Shown: positions 1-7,514 of the stretch, in pieces
Layout of the letters: each line of letters starts with the position of its first letter
Numbering within the stretch: the stretch's first letter is position 1
Origin: an uncultured bacterium
GTDB lineage: Bacteria > Cyanobacteriota > Vampirovibrionia > Gastranaerophilales > Gastranaerophilaceae
Length of the DNA: 19,891 nt
Direction of reading: 5' to 3'
Assembly (NCBI GenBank): GCA_902803265.1
Contig: CADCPD010000135.1
Location: 1-19,891, forward strand
Made by a program: the position numbers and the translations under genes
Notes under the pieces: model-generated
Databases searched by the model: none
Seen by the model: the letters and a program-made list of their open reading frames with translations, nothing else
Told to the model about the DNA's origin: nothing

Positions 1-78
1 AATACATTTACTCTATATCATATAAACTCCTAAAAAATAAACACTAAAAAAAAGACCATTAGGATGCAGAAAACATAA

Positions 79-105
79 CCGCCCATTATAGGGCGGCTTT
101 TTATT
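79..105 (+). terminator. Rho-independent terminator of an upstream gene outside the window
   Basis: A perfect 6-bp stem CCGCCC/GGGCGG (79-84 with 91-96) closes an ATTATA loop and is followed by CTTTTTATT on the plus strand. The T-tract lies on the right side only, so it should stop plus-strand transcription arriving from the left edge. It faces the end of the minus-strand operon that finishes at 150. The same CCGCCC core occurs in the palindrome at 4217-4253. Confidence 0.75.
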
Positions 106-149
106 ATCTTATGAGAAACGAAATAAAACTTTTAAGATTTCTACTTATA

Positions 150-665
150 TTAATTATCTTTTTCCGTTTCGCCTTTATCTTTTAGCATTTTTTCAAAATC
201 AGAAGGTTTTAAACTTTGAACGAAACTTTTAAATTCTTCTGCTTCTTCCTCATCTTTACTTGGATCAGTTGACACAGAACCTGTTGCAAGAACACTTGCA
301 GAAACTAAAATAGGTGCATCTATTCTAATCGCAACAGCTATTGCATCTGATGGTCTTGCATCTATTACTTCTTCTTCACCATCTTTATTCACAACATATA
401 TTGATGCATAGTAAGTATCTTCTTCTACATCTGCAATTTCTATTCTGTCTATTCTGTATCCTAATTGTTTTACTATATTAATTATCAAATCGTGTGTCAT
501 TGGTCTTGCTACAACAAGATTTTCTATTTTTCTTATAATTGCACTTGCTTCTGCAGAACCTATCCAAATTGGCAACGCTTTTCTATTGTCTTTATCATGT
601 AATACAACAATCGGTGAACCTGTTCTCGTATCAAGGGCTATACCCATTACTCTCATTTCTATCAT
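150..665 (-). CDS. DUF151 / bifunctional nuclease-domain protein
   Basis: A 171-residue soluble protein of the DUF151 (bifunctional nuclease, BFN) family. Visible hallmarks are PIWIGSAEASAI (about residues 32-43), the MTHDL segment (56-60) and DARPSDAIAVAIR (102-114), in the usual family order. The C-terminal 40 residues are acidic and low in complexity (DEEEAEEF), giving a tail beyond the core. Family members have been reported to have DNase/RNase activity, but most bacterial copies are uncharacterised, so a nuclease role here is inferred from family only. The ATG at 665 is preceded by AAAGGAA about 7 nt upstream; Met4 is an alternative start. It is last in the ruvB-led minus-strand cluster, 47 nt after the membrane glycosyltransferase. 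Confidence 0.88.
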   Translation of the reverse strand: MIEMRVMGIALDTRTGSPIVVLHDKDNRKALPIWIGSAEASAIIRKIENLVVARPMTHDLIINIVKQLGYRIDRIEIADVEEDTYYASIYVVNKDGEEEVIDARPSDAIAVAIRIDAPILVSASVLATGSVSTDPSKDEEEAEEFKSFVQSLKPSDFEKMLKDKGETEKDN

Positions 666-712
666 TTTTATTTCCTTTGTTTATTTCATTTTATATTATA
701 GCATTAAGTTAT

Positions 713-2035
713 TTATTTCAAATCAATTTTATAAATGCAATGTTTATCAAGAATATTTTTGACTTTAATAAATTTTATCATTTTTCCATTCTTATTTAAT
801 CTCTGCAACTCACCACAGTTATTTACATACAAATAATTATTTTTTTTATCATCTATTAAATGTTTAACAAAATCAAATGTTATATCCTTATTTTTTGTTT
901 CCTTTAATATAAAATCGTAATTTTTATAATCTATATATGGCAAAATTTCTACATATACACTATCTGTAAAAATATTTCTATCGTGCTTATGCTCAACAAC
1001 ATAATTTGCAATTTCTTTTGAGTTTGAATTAAAAACTCTTGGTTCATATCTGTAATCAAATATTAAAAGTACAGAGATAATTGCCAAACAAGTTAGAACT
1101 TTCTTTTTTATTTTCATATCAATATTTTCTTTGTATAAAAATAACCAGCAAGAAACTATTAAATAAATATAGAAAAAATAATAATGCCAAAAATCTCCTA
1201 AATACCAAAAATTAAAAATATATAATAAAATTGAAAATGTCCCTATTATAAAAAATAAACATTTTTTATCTTTAAAAAAGGCTTTACAAAAAATTACTCC
1301 GAATATTATTAATAAAATGGCATTTATCCATTCGCTAAATATAAATGGAGTTAATAAATCATGAAGGTTTATCCCTGGCGACATTTCCGGTTTAATTGTA
1401 GACTTATCAACACCTACAAGTTGTATCAAAAGCGTAATAACAGTAAATGTGCCTACACAAGAACAAATCGTAAAATCTTTTTTATTTTTTTCTTTAAATA
1501 AATCGTATGCAAAAATTATCCCAAATAAAAATGCACCTATTAGAGCCATTGCACTTGTATTAGCACAGAAAAATATTAATAAAGAATAAATGATCGGATG
1601 TTTTAACCTGTCTTTGAATAATGCACACAAAATAAACAATAAGAATATTCCTATTGAATAGCATCTGGCAACTATAGAATAGTATGACAAAAAAGGAAAC
1701 GAAAAACTTATAACAATTTTTAAAAAGTTACTAAACGGCGAATATTTCCACAATACAAATATTGCCCCAAAACAAAAAATCCAATTAATTATCAACATTG
1801 AATACGGATATGCGATATTTAATTTTGCAAATGGCAAAAGTATTAAATACCAAACAAAAAGATGTCCTTCGATATGTATTATTTCTAAAATATTTCCAAA
1901 ATGAAATTGTTTTGCAATTAGCCAAGCCCAAGCTTCATCTGCCCATGGTTGATGACAAAAAGTCCTTAAAAGTGTAATTATAGACCATAAAATCATACAA
2001 ATTATAAATGTTTTATTCTTCACTATCAAATTCAA
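713..2035 (-). CDS. GT-C-fold (GT39-like) membrane glycosyltransferase
   Basis: Polytopic membrane protein of about 440 residues. After TM1 it carries PWADEAWAWLIAKQF, whose acidic pair (D33-E34) sits in the first extracytoplasmic loop, then EGHLFVWYLILLPFAK. This layout is typical of GT-C transferases (GT39/ArnT/PMT-like), which use polyprenyl-phosphate-linked sugars. About ten hydrophobic segments follow and the last ~110 residues are hydrophilic, probably extracytoplasmic. No ATG lies near the frame start. TTG at 2035 has AAGGA 8 nt upstream and overlaps the yibE/F-like gene by 23 nt, suggesting translational coupling. A TTG at 2062 has no ribosome site, and ATG at 1996 would trim part of TM1. 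Donor and acceptor are unknown; a surface glycan or glycoprotein is plausible. Confidence 0.72.
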   Translation of the reverse strand: MNLIVKNKTFIICMILWSIITLLRTFCHQPWADEAWAWLIAKQFHFGNILEIIHIEGHLFVWYLILLPFAKLNIAYPYSMLIINWIFCFGAIFVLWKYSPFSNFLKIVISFSFPFLSYYSIVARCYSIGIFLLFILCALFKDRLKHPIIYSLLIFFCANTSAMALIGAFLFGIIFAYDLFKEKNKKDFTICSCVGTFTVITLLIQLVGVDKSTIKPEMSPGINLHDLLTPFIFSEWINAILLIIFGVIFCKAFFKDKKCLFFIIGTFSILLYIFNFWYLGDFWHYYFFYIYLIVSCWLFLYKENIDMKIKKKVLTCLAIISVLLIFDYRYEPRVFNSNSKEIANYVVEHKHDRNIFTDSVYVEILPYIDYKNYDFILKETKNKDITFDFVKHLIDDKKNNYLYVNNCGELQRLNKNGKMIKFIKVKNILDKHCIYKIDLK

Positions 2036-3113
2036 AATCTTTTTCCTTTTTTTTAAATCCAAGTAAGTAAGAAGTTATAAGTGCTGTCAATGGTACACAA
2101 ATCACAAGAGCTATACTACCAACAAGAGCTGAAGAAATTTCTGTTACAACCATATTAAGATTAAAAAACTTTGTCAAATCAATATTATGAGCAAGCAACA
2201 CAAGAGGCAGAGAACCTCCTAAATAAACCAAAATCAATGTATTTGTCATTGTTCCGATTATATCTTTTCCAACATTCATACCCGAATGAAACAATTCATG
2301 AAAAGAGAGTTCATTATTAAGTTCAAAAACCTCATTAATAGTACTTGCAATAGACATAGCAATATCTATTACTGCCCCAAGAGTTGAAATAAGCATTGCG
2401 GAAGTTAAAATACCCACAAAATTCAATTCAGGATGTGCTGAATACAAAAACACACTTTCTTCACAACAAAATCCGGTTAATCTGGATATTTTAATAACAA
2501 TTAATGATAAAATCGCAGCAAAAACTAAACTTAAAACAGTTCCTAAAACAGCAGATGTACTTTTAACATTTAACCCGCCTACAAAATAAACGGCTATAGC
2601 TGCCGATAAAAGACATAATAAAACCGTAGAAAATATAGGATTTATTCCTGCTAAAATCATCGGTGTTAAAAGACATACAACAAGACATACTATCAATCCT
2701 GTTGCTATAATACTCATTAACCCCTTTTTTCTGCCAACCAGAACAACAAAAAAAATAAATATTCCAAGTAAAAAGTATAAACCTTGAACACGTTTTATAT
2801 CAGATATAAAAAATTGTATTCCGTCATCTGCCTGTTCAAGGTGTAAAATAACATTATCTTTTTTCTTCAAAAGAATATCATAATAAGGATTTCCTGTAAG
2901 AACATTTTCTATTTTAACGGTTTCACCTTTAAAAGTTCCTGTTTTAACAAGAACATCGACAATTTGTTTATCATTTCCACTATCAGCATCATCAATATAT
3001 TCAATATGTTTTACAAAACCTGTTGCAGATTTTAAAACCGTATCATTTTCAATTGCAAAACAATTTGAGCAAAACAGTATAAAACAAGTTAAAAATAAAA
3101 TAAATTTTTTCAT
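2013..3113 (-). CDS. YibE/F family multipass membrane protein
   Basis: A 366-residue protein with an N-terminal signal peptide (residues 1-20, ending SNCFA). An extracytoplasmic beta-rich domain follows (about 21-108), then seven or eight membrane segments from about 111. The C-terminal half carries STLGAVIDIAMSIAS (243-257) and GKDIIGTMTNTLILVYLG (282-299), the pattern of the YibE_F family (PF07907). The family's function is unknown; a transport role is often supposed. The C-terminus is charged (KKKEKDFEFDSEE). It starts 9 nt after the ruvB stop without a convincing Shine-Dalgarno, so it probably depends on ruvB translation. Its last 23 nt overlap the next gene. Confidence 0.88.
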   Translation of the reverse strand: MKKFILFLTCFILFCSNCFAIENDTVLKSATGFVKHIEYIDDADSGNDKQIVDVLVKTGTFKGETVKIENVLTGNPYYDILLKKKDNVILHLEQADDGIQFFISDIKRVQGLYFLLGIFIFFVVLVGRKKGLMSIIATGLIVCLVVCLLTPMILAGINPIFSTVLLCLLSAAIAVYFVGGLNVKSTSAVLGTVLSLVFAAILSLIVIKISRLTGFCCEESVFLYSAHPELNFVGILTSAMLISTLGAVIDIAMSIASTINEVFELNNELSFHELFHSGMNVGKDIIGTMTNTLILVYLGGSLPLVLLAHNIDLTKFFNLNMVVTEISSALVGSIALVICVPLTALITSYLLGFKKKEKDFEFDSEE

Positions 3114-3122
3114 ATTACAAAG

Positions 3123-4166
3123 CTATTCTTCTTTAAAAATACCTAAACCCAAGTGAGCATAAGCTTCCGGAGAAACTTTTCTTCCTCGTGGAGTTCTCAT
3201 CAACAGTCCCGCCTGTAAAAGATATGGCTCGCAAACATCTTCTATCGTTCTTACATCTTCACCCAATGCAGCCGCTATTGTGTCTAAACCTACAGGCCCG
3301 CCGTTATATTTTTCTATAATCAGCTTTAACATATCCCTATCTGTTTCATCAAGACCGTATTCATCAATTTTTAGCGTATTAAGAGAATCTTTTGCAATAT
3401 TTAAATCAACTTTTCCGTTATTTTTAACAATAGCAAAATCTCCTACACGTTTTAAAAGTCTGTTAGCAATACGCGGAGTTCCTCTTGAACGCCCTGCAAT
3501 TTCTTTTGCGCTATCAGCAGTAATTTCAATATTTAAAATTTTTGCGGTTCTTAAAATAACTTGAGTTAGCTCATCTATTGTATAAAACTGAAGTCTGTGA
3601 ACAAACCCGAATCTGTCACGCAACGGAGAAGAAATACCGCCGGCTTTTGTTGTTGCACCGACAAGAGTAAATTTTGGAAGAGGTATTCTCATTGTTTTAA
3701 CGGTTTGAGACTTTCCCGTCATCATATCAAGATAAAAATCTTCCATTGCGGGATACAAAATTTCTTCCGTAACTGTATTGAGCCTGTGAATTTCATCAAT
3801 AAAAAGAACTTCACCCTCTTTTAACGACATTAAAACACCAATAATATCTCTTGGCCTTTCAAAAGACGGAGCAGAAGTTATTTTAACAGATGTATTAAGT
3901 TCTTCCGCAATAATCCCCGCAAGGGTTGTTTTTCCCAGTCCCGGAGGTCCGTAAAACAAAACATGGTCAAGTGTTGTATTGCGTTTTTTCGCAGCTTCTA
4001 TAGATATTTTTAAGGTCTCTTTTAAACTTGTTTGACCAATATAACTGTCAAAAGATTTCGGACGAATAGAATTTTCAAAAACTCTGTCATAAGCCATTGT
4101 TTCCGGCTTTACAACAGGATTTTTCTTATGTTTTTCAAGTTTTTCATCATCAGATAATATAACCAT
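3123..4166 (-). CDS. ruvB: Holliday junction branch migration helicase RuvB
   Basis: A 347-residue AAA+ motor of the RuvABC complex, driving branch migration of recombination intermediates in the cytoplasm. Motifs in order: Walker A GPPGLGKTT (73-81), Walker B with DEIHRL (124-129), sensor 1 GATT (170-173), arginine finger in PLRDRFG (R183), sensor-2 segment RGTPRIANRLLKRV, and a C-terminal winged helix ending LMRTPRGRKV. Length is normal for the family. The start has no Shine-Dalgarno. An extended -10 (TGC-TATCAT, 4173-4181) ends 6 nt before the ATG, so the mRNA may be leaderless. It heads the cluster with the yibE/F-like, glycosyltransferase and DUF151 genes. Confidence 0.97.
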   Translation of the reverse strand: MVILSDDEKLEKHKKNPVVKPETMAYDRVFENSIRPKSFDSYIGQTSLKETLKISIEAAKKRNTTLDHVLFYGPPGLGKTTLAGIIAEELNTSVKITSAPSFERPRDIIGVLMSLKEGEVLFIDEIHRLNTVTEEILYPAMEDFYLDMMTGKSQTVKTMRIPLPKFTLVGATTKAGGISSPLRDRFGFVHRLQFYTIDELTQVILRTAKILNIEITADSAKEIAGRSRGTPRIANRLLKRVGDFAIVKNNGKVDLNIAKDSLNTLKIDEYGLDETDRDMLKLIIEKYNGGPVGLDTIAAALGEDVRTIEDVCEPYLLQAGLLMRTPRGRKVSPEAYAHLGLGIFKEE

Positions 4167-4172
4167 AAAAAG

Positions 4173-4181
4173 ATGATAGCA
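4173..4181 (-). promoter_or_regulatory. Putative extended -10 promoter of ruvB
   Basis: On the minus strand TGC-TATCAT fits an extended -10 (TGnTANNNT). CTTTTT and then the ruvB ATG follow directly, placing +1 at or next to the start codon. No good -35 is visible. Only 50 nt separate ruvB from the ddh terminator palindrome, so the promoter must lie here unless ddh reads through. Confidence 0.4.
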
Positions 4182-4216
4182 TATTTTTATTATTGGGGCT
4201 ATTTATGAATAAATAC

Positions 4217-4253
4217 AAAGGGCGGTTTTACAAAATTTGTAAAACCGCCCTTT
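4217..4253 (-). terminator. Terminator of ddh: 37-nt perfect palindrome
   Basis: Eighteen-base arms pair perfectly around a single central base (4235). Each arm carries GGGCGG/CCGCCC and ends in AAA/TTT. On the minus strand it lies just after the ddh stop and continues into TTTGTATTTATT, so it is most likely the ddh terminator. The symmetric flanks (CTTTAATTTTC on the plus strand) would also let it act in the other orientation. Confidence 0.75.
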
Positions 4254-4267
4254 AATTTTCAAATTAT

Positions 4268-5242
4268 CTACAACATTGTTGAAATTAATTCTTCGTTTGT
4301 TTGTGGACTCAAATAAGCAGGCGGAATATCAAATATTGTTTTACATCCGATTTGACCTTCTTTGTTTAATCTGTAAACAGCTCTTGCGTATGCAACAAGC
4401 ACACTTGATGTAAATTCAGGATTTGAATCTAATTTCAAGCTGTATTCTATAACATGATTTACTCCGTCAGAAGATTTTCCGCTTCTTATTACAAATCCGC
4501 CGTGAGGAATGCCGGAATGATTTTTGATTAATTCTTCTTCTGAAATAAAATGAACAGTTGTATCGTATTCGTCAAAATAATTTGGCATTGTTACGATTTC
4601 TTTTTCTATCTGTTTTAAATCTGCTCCGTCTTCAGCTACAACAAAACATTCTCTTGTGTGTTTTTGTCTTGTTGTAAGTTCAGGATTTTCGCCGTTTCTT
4701 ACAGAAGCAAGAGCTGAATCTACAGGAATTGTATATTGTTTTGCATTTTTTACACCTTTAATTCTTCTTATAGCATCAGAATGACCTTGACTTACACCTA
4801 TACCCCAGAATGTATAATCTTTTCCGTCAGGTAAAATAACATTTCCGAATAATCTGTTTAGCGAAAACAAACCTGGATCCCAGCCAAGAGAAATTATTGC
4901 AGTTTTGCCTGCTTCTTTTGCAGATTTATCAACATTTCTAAAATGTTCCGGAATTCTTTTATGTGTATCAAAACTATCTATTACATTAAACATTTTCGCA
5001 TATTCAGGAGTTTGAACAGGTAAATCTGTTGCAGAACCGCCGCAAAGAATTAAAACATCTATTTTATCTTTCCAGTTTTCTATTTCTTCTACAGAAACAA
5101 CTTGTGTATCAGAATTTATTTTTAAATCTTTAGGATTTCTTCTTGTAAAAATTACGCAAAGTTCAATATCTTTATTATATCTAACGGCATTTTCAACACC
5201 TTTACCAAGGTTTCCGTAGCCTAAAATCCCTAATCTTATCAT
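4268..5242 (-). CDS. ddh: meso-diaminopimelate D-dehydrogenase
   Basis: A 324-residue NADPH-dependent enzyme interconverting L-tetrahydrodipicolinate plus ammonia and meso-diaminopimelate, a one-step supply of the peptidoglycan cross-linking residue and lysine precursor. The N-terminal Rossmann fold has GILGYGNLGKG (5-15). Family-typical segments follow: CGGSATDLP (67-75), SLGWDPGLFSLNRLF (118-132), WGIGVSQGHSDAIRRIKGV (146-164) and IPHGGFVIRSG (245-255). Length matches the family (about 320-330). The ATG at 5242 is chosen because GGGAG lies about 8 nt upstream; extending to 5296 would add an unrelated 18-residue stretch through the promoter. It is a single-gene unit with its own promoter and terminator. 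Confidence 0.93.
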   Translation of the reverse strand: MIRLGILGYGNLGKGVENAVRYNKDIELCVIFTRRNPKDLKINSDTQVVSVEEIENWKDKIDVLILCGGSATDLPVQTPEYAKMFNVIDSFDTHKRIPEHFRNVDKSAKEAGKTAIISLGWDPGLFSLNRLFGNVILPDGKDYTFWGIGVSQGHSDAIRRIKGVKNAKQYTIPVDSALASVRNGENPELTTRQKHTRECFVVAEDGADLKQIEKEIVTMPNYFDEYDTTVHFISEEELIKNHSGIPHGGFVIRSGKSSDGVNHVIEYSLKLDSNPEFTSSVLVAYARAVYRLNKEGQIGCKTIFDIPPAYLSPQTNEELISTML

Positions 5243-5275
5243 TATTAATCTCCCTTTTTTAATTATTCTGTTAAT

Positions 5276-5284
5276 AGTATACCA
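5276..5284 (-). promoter_or_regulatory. Putative extended -10 promoter of ddh
   Basis: Minus-strand TGG-TATACT, with TATACT at 5281-5276, is an extended -10. It would give a leader of about 27 nt that contains the GGGAG ribosome site. The -35 region is poor, as expected for an extended -10. Confidence 0.45.
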
Positions 5285-5325
5285 AAAATTTAACAAAAAA
5301 ACTTTTTACCTTGTAACAAAAACTT

Positions 5326-5331
5326 TATAAT
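5326..5331 (+). promoter_or_regulatory. Putative -10 box upstream of the 540-residue orphan gene
   Basis: A consensus TATAAT sits about 80 nt before the start at 5411, with a T-rich, weak -35 about 16-18 bp upstream (TTTTTA/TTTTAC). It is back-to-back with the ddh promoter. A short in-frame reading unit begins 4 nt downstream at ATG 5336 (MKKAINEFLNA, stop at 5371), so the leader may carry a small upstream ORF. Confidence 0.4.
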
Positions 5332-5410
5332 GCCAATGAAAAAAGCAATAAATGAGTTTTTAAACGCTTAATTAACATGTAGGGCTCTAGTGTTTTAAGG
5401 TATTTTTATA

Positions 5411-7033
5411 TTGTTTATTCCGAATATAGCTATATCAACTAATAATATAAAATCGGTTAAAAATAACCAAGAGAGAGGTTTTAAGACAAATCCTTATGTT
5501 CAAAAGCCCGATACATTTGAACGCTCTGCAAACATTAATTTTACAGGAAGTTCAAACAGAATTAAACAATACGAAAAAACAACAGAAACCCTAAAAACAA
5601 CAGGCGAAAACGCCCAAACATCACTAAACGGTCAAATTGCAACCGATGGATGGGCCGGTAAAGTAGCTGACAGCGTTAGCGCACTTTGGAATTCAAAAAA
5701 CAGAGCCGTTCTTGTTCAGGCTGATATTGATACTTATAATGCCCAAATTGATGAATTAAAACAGTCTATTAAAGAGAAGAAATTTAATGAAAAATTTAAA
5801 GAAATTTTTGACGTTGAGTATAACCACGCAAACATTGCAAGATATGACAAAAAAGCCAAACAATTTAAACTTGCCGCAACAGCAACAGCGATGGCAGATA
5901 TAACAAGTTCAAAATTATCTGAGGATATTAAAACTTTCAAAGAAAACAACGGAAAACTACAGGATAAAACTGTCATGAGAGTTTTGCCTTACGCTATGAC
6001 AGGTTCTGTTCCTTATTATTACGAAACAAAAACAAAAGAAAATACCCTAAACAAACTTGAAAACAACCTTGTATCAGTATTAGGCTCAAAGGAAGTTCTG
6101 AATGATACTTTAAAAGCAAGCGGTCTCAATACTGAAAAAATGTCCGATGAAGAAAAATATTCAACATATGGCGTAATAGCTGAATTCCTTGTTGAAACAA
6201 CAAAAGAAACCGCTAAAAATTGTTCAAAAGGCAAAACAATAAAAGAATTAAAAGCAGAATATGATAATGCTTATGAAAAAGCATACGGAACAAAAAATAA
6301 TATTCAGGCAAGAGTAGATAAATATAATCGCTCACAAGAAATTGGTGCAGCAGCAGTAAGAGGGGCCACTCGTTCTGCAGTTTCAGCGTTAGTAATGCTT
6401 GCAGCACCTGAAGTAGGATTGGCAAAAATTGCCACTAAAGCAGTTACAACCATGGGCGTTAAGGTTTTAGTTGACGGTTCTGATAAACTTACTAATAAAG
6501 TAGATAATGATTTAGTAGGAAATAAATTTAAAAATTTAGTTCGTTCTGCGTCAATAAGCGGAGCTGAAAATTTAGCATCAAGTTTAATCGGAACTTTTGT
6601 TCCCGGCTTTGATACAGGTTGCGCAATCTTAGACGAAATTTTATCACAAGGTAAATCAACTCTTGTTGATACTTCTCTTGGCTTAGTATCAGAAAAGCTT
6701 AAAAAAGGTAACTGGGCAACAAATCAAATTATTCCAAGAATGGTAATCTCAACTGTATTTAGAAACTTAAACATTGATGATGATTCTGTAAAAACACTGC
6801 TTAATATTACAAAAGGCGGTATAAATCAAGCAATGAAGTATTCTACACGTGAATACAACGTTGTAAACACATTTATTGAAGGTACAAAACAAGCACTTAA
6901 AAATATAAAAACTGACGACAATAAATCTCTTGAAGAAATAAAAACTTTATCTGAAAATAATCCTCAAGAATACACTAAATTAATGCTTGAAGCTCTAAAA
7001 AAAGCTGTTGAAGAAAAAGCCAATAAAAAATAA
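5411..7033 (+). CDS. Orphan 540-residue helical protein with NINFTG N-terminal peptide
   Basis: Not recognised as a known family. No ATG lies near the frame start. TTG at 5411 is used, supported by AAGG 10 nt upstream. The first ~50 residues are Asn/Lys/Ser-rich and disordered-looking, ending SANINFTGSS (39-48). Residues about 50-310 are mostly charged amphipathic helix with a coiled-coil look. Residues 310-350 form an Ala/Gly/Val-rich stretch (RGATRSAVSALVMLAAPEVG) that could insert in a membrane or pack as a helical hairpin. Residues 370-500 are Ser/Gly/Leu-rich helix, and the C-terminus is Lys/Glu-rich. There is no signal peptide. The N-terminal peptide resembles that of the gene at 14052. 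It converges on the DUF212 gene with only 7 nt between stops. A secreted or envelope-associated role is speculation. Confidence 0.8.
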   Translation: MFIPNIAISTNNIKSVKNNQERGFKTNPYVQKPDTFERSANINFTGSSNRIKQYEKTTETLKTTGENAQTSLNGQIATDGWAGKVADSVSALWNSKNRAVLVQADIDTYNAQIDELKQSIKEKKFNEKFKEIFDVEYNHANIARYDKKAKQFKLAATATAMADITSSKLSEDIKTFKENNGKLQDKTVMRVLPYAMTGSVPYYYETKTKENTLNKLENNLVSVLGSKEVLNDTLKASGLNTEKMSDEEKYSTYGVIAEFLVETTKETAKNCSKGKTIKELKAEYDNAYEKAYGTKNNIQARVDKYNRSQEIGAAAVRGATRSAVSALVMLAAPEVGLAKIATKAVTTMGVKVLVDGSDKLTNKVDNDLVGNKFKNLVRSASISGAENLASSLIGTFVPGFDTGCAILDEILSQGKSTLVDTSLGLVSEKLKKGNWATNQIIPRMVISTVFRNLNIDDDSVKTLLNITKGGINQAMKYSTREYNVVNTFIEGTKQALKNIKTDDNKSLEEIKTLSENNPQEYTKLMLEALKKAVEEKANKK

Positions 7034-7040
7034 TTATCTT

Positions 7041-7514
7041 TTAGTAAACAAGCAAATAATAATGCAAGAAGTATGCAAACAAAGCGCCTAAAACAGCCCC
7101 GTTAAAGACTTCAAACGGAGTATGTCCAAGAAGTTCTTTTAGTTTTGTGCCGATAGCGCTTGCATCATGTTTATAAAAATCATCCATTATTTTATTAAGA
7201 CAAACAGCCATTTTACCTGATGCACGTCTTATTCCTGCGGCATCATACATAACTACAAGAGCATTTCCTATTGCAACAGCAAAAAACAATGATGAAAATC
7301 CGCCAATTATACCAACAGAAGTTGCTAAACCAACCATACCCGCAGAATGAGAACTAGGCATTCCGCCTGTTGTTGTAAAAACTCTGAAATCAACTTTTTT
7401 GTGAACAATTAAATGTAAGAAAAATTTAATTATCTGCGCAATAATGGCTGATAATAGCCCTGCCAAAATTGCTTCATATCCTGTGTTATAAATAAGGGAT
7501 GCTATATTATTCAT
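7041..7514 (-). CDS. DUF212 / divergent PAP2 family membrane protein
   Basis: A 157-residue membrane protein of the DUF212 family (PF02681), distantly related to PAP2 acid phosphatases. Visible are GGMPSSHSAGMVGLAT (50-65), where S-H-S sits as in PAP2 motif 2, the segment MYDAAGIRRASGK (89-101), and KELLGHTPFEVFNGAVLG (126-143). About four membrane helices are expected. The start ATG overlaps the stop of the upstream prenyl synthase (TAATG), so translation is coupled. PAP2-like chemistry on a lipid diphosphate would fit with the prenyl synthase partner, but activity has not been shown from this sequence. Confidence 0.93.
   Translation of the reverse strand: MNNIASLIYNTGYEAILAGLLSAIIAQIIKFFLHLIVHKKVDFRVFTTTGGMPSSHSAGMVGLATSVGIIGGFSSLFFAVAIGNALVVMYDAAGIRRASGKMAVCLNKIMDDFYKHDASAIGTKLKELLGHTPFEVFNGAVLGALFAYFLHYYLLVY

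Noticed and set aside
713..799. Plus-strand frame overlapping the glycosyltransferase C-terminus and the DUF151 gene
   Set aside because: Shadow frame rich in Phe/Leu/Ile, arising from AT-rich antisense of well-supported genes.
5243..5296. Upstream extension of ddh by 18 residues
   Set aside because: It overlaps the predicted promoter; the internal ATG has a strong ribosome site and starts exactly at the Rossmann fold.
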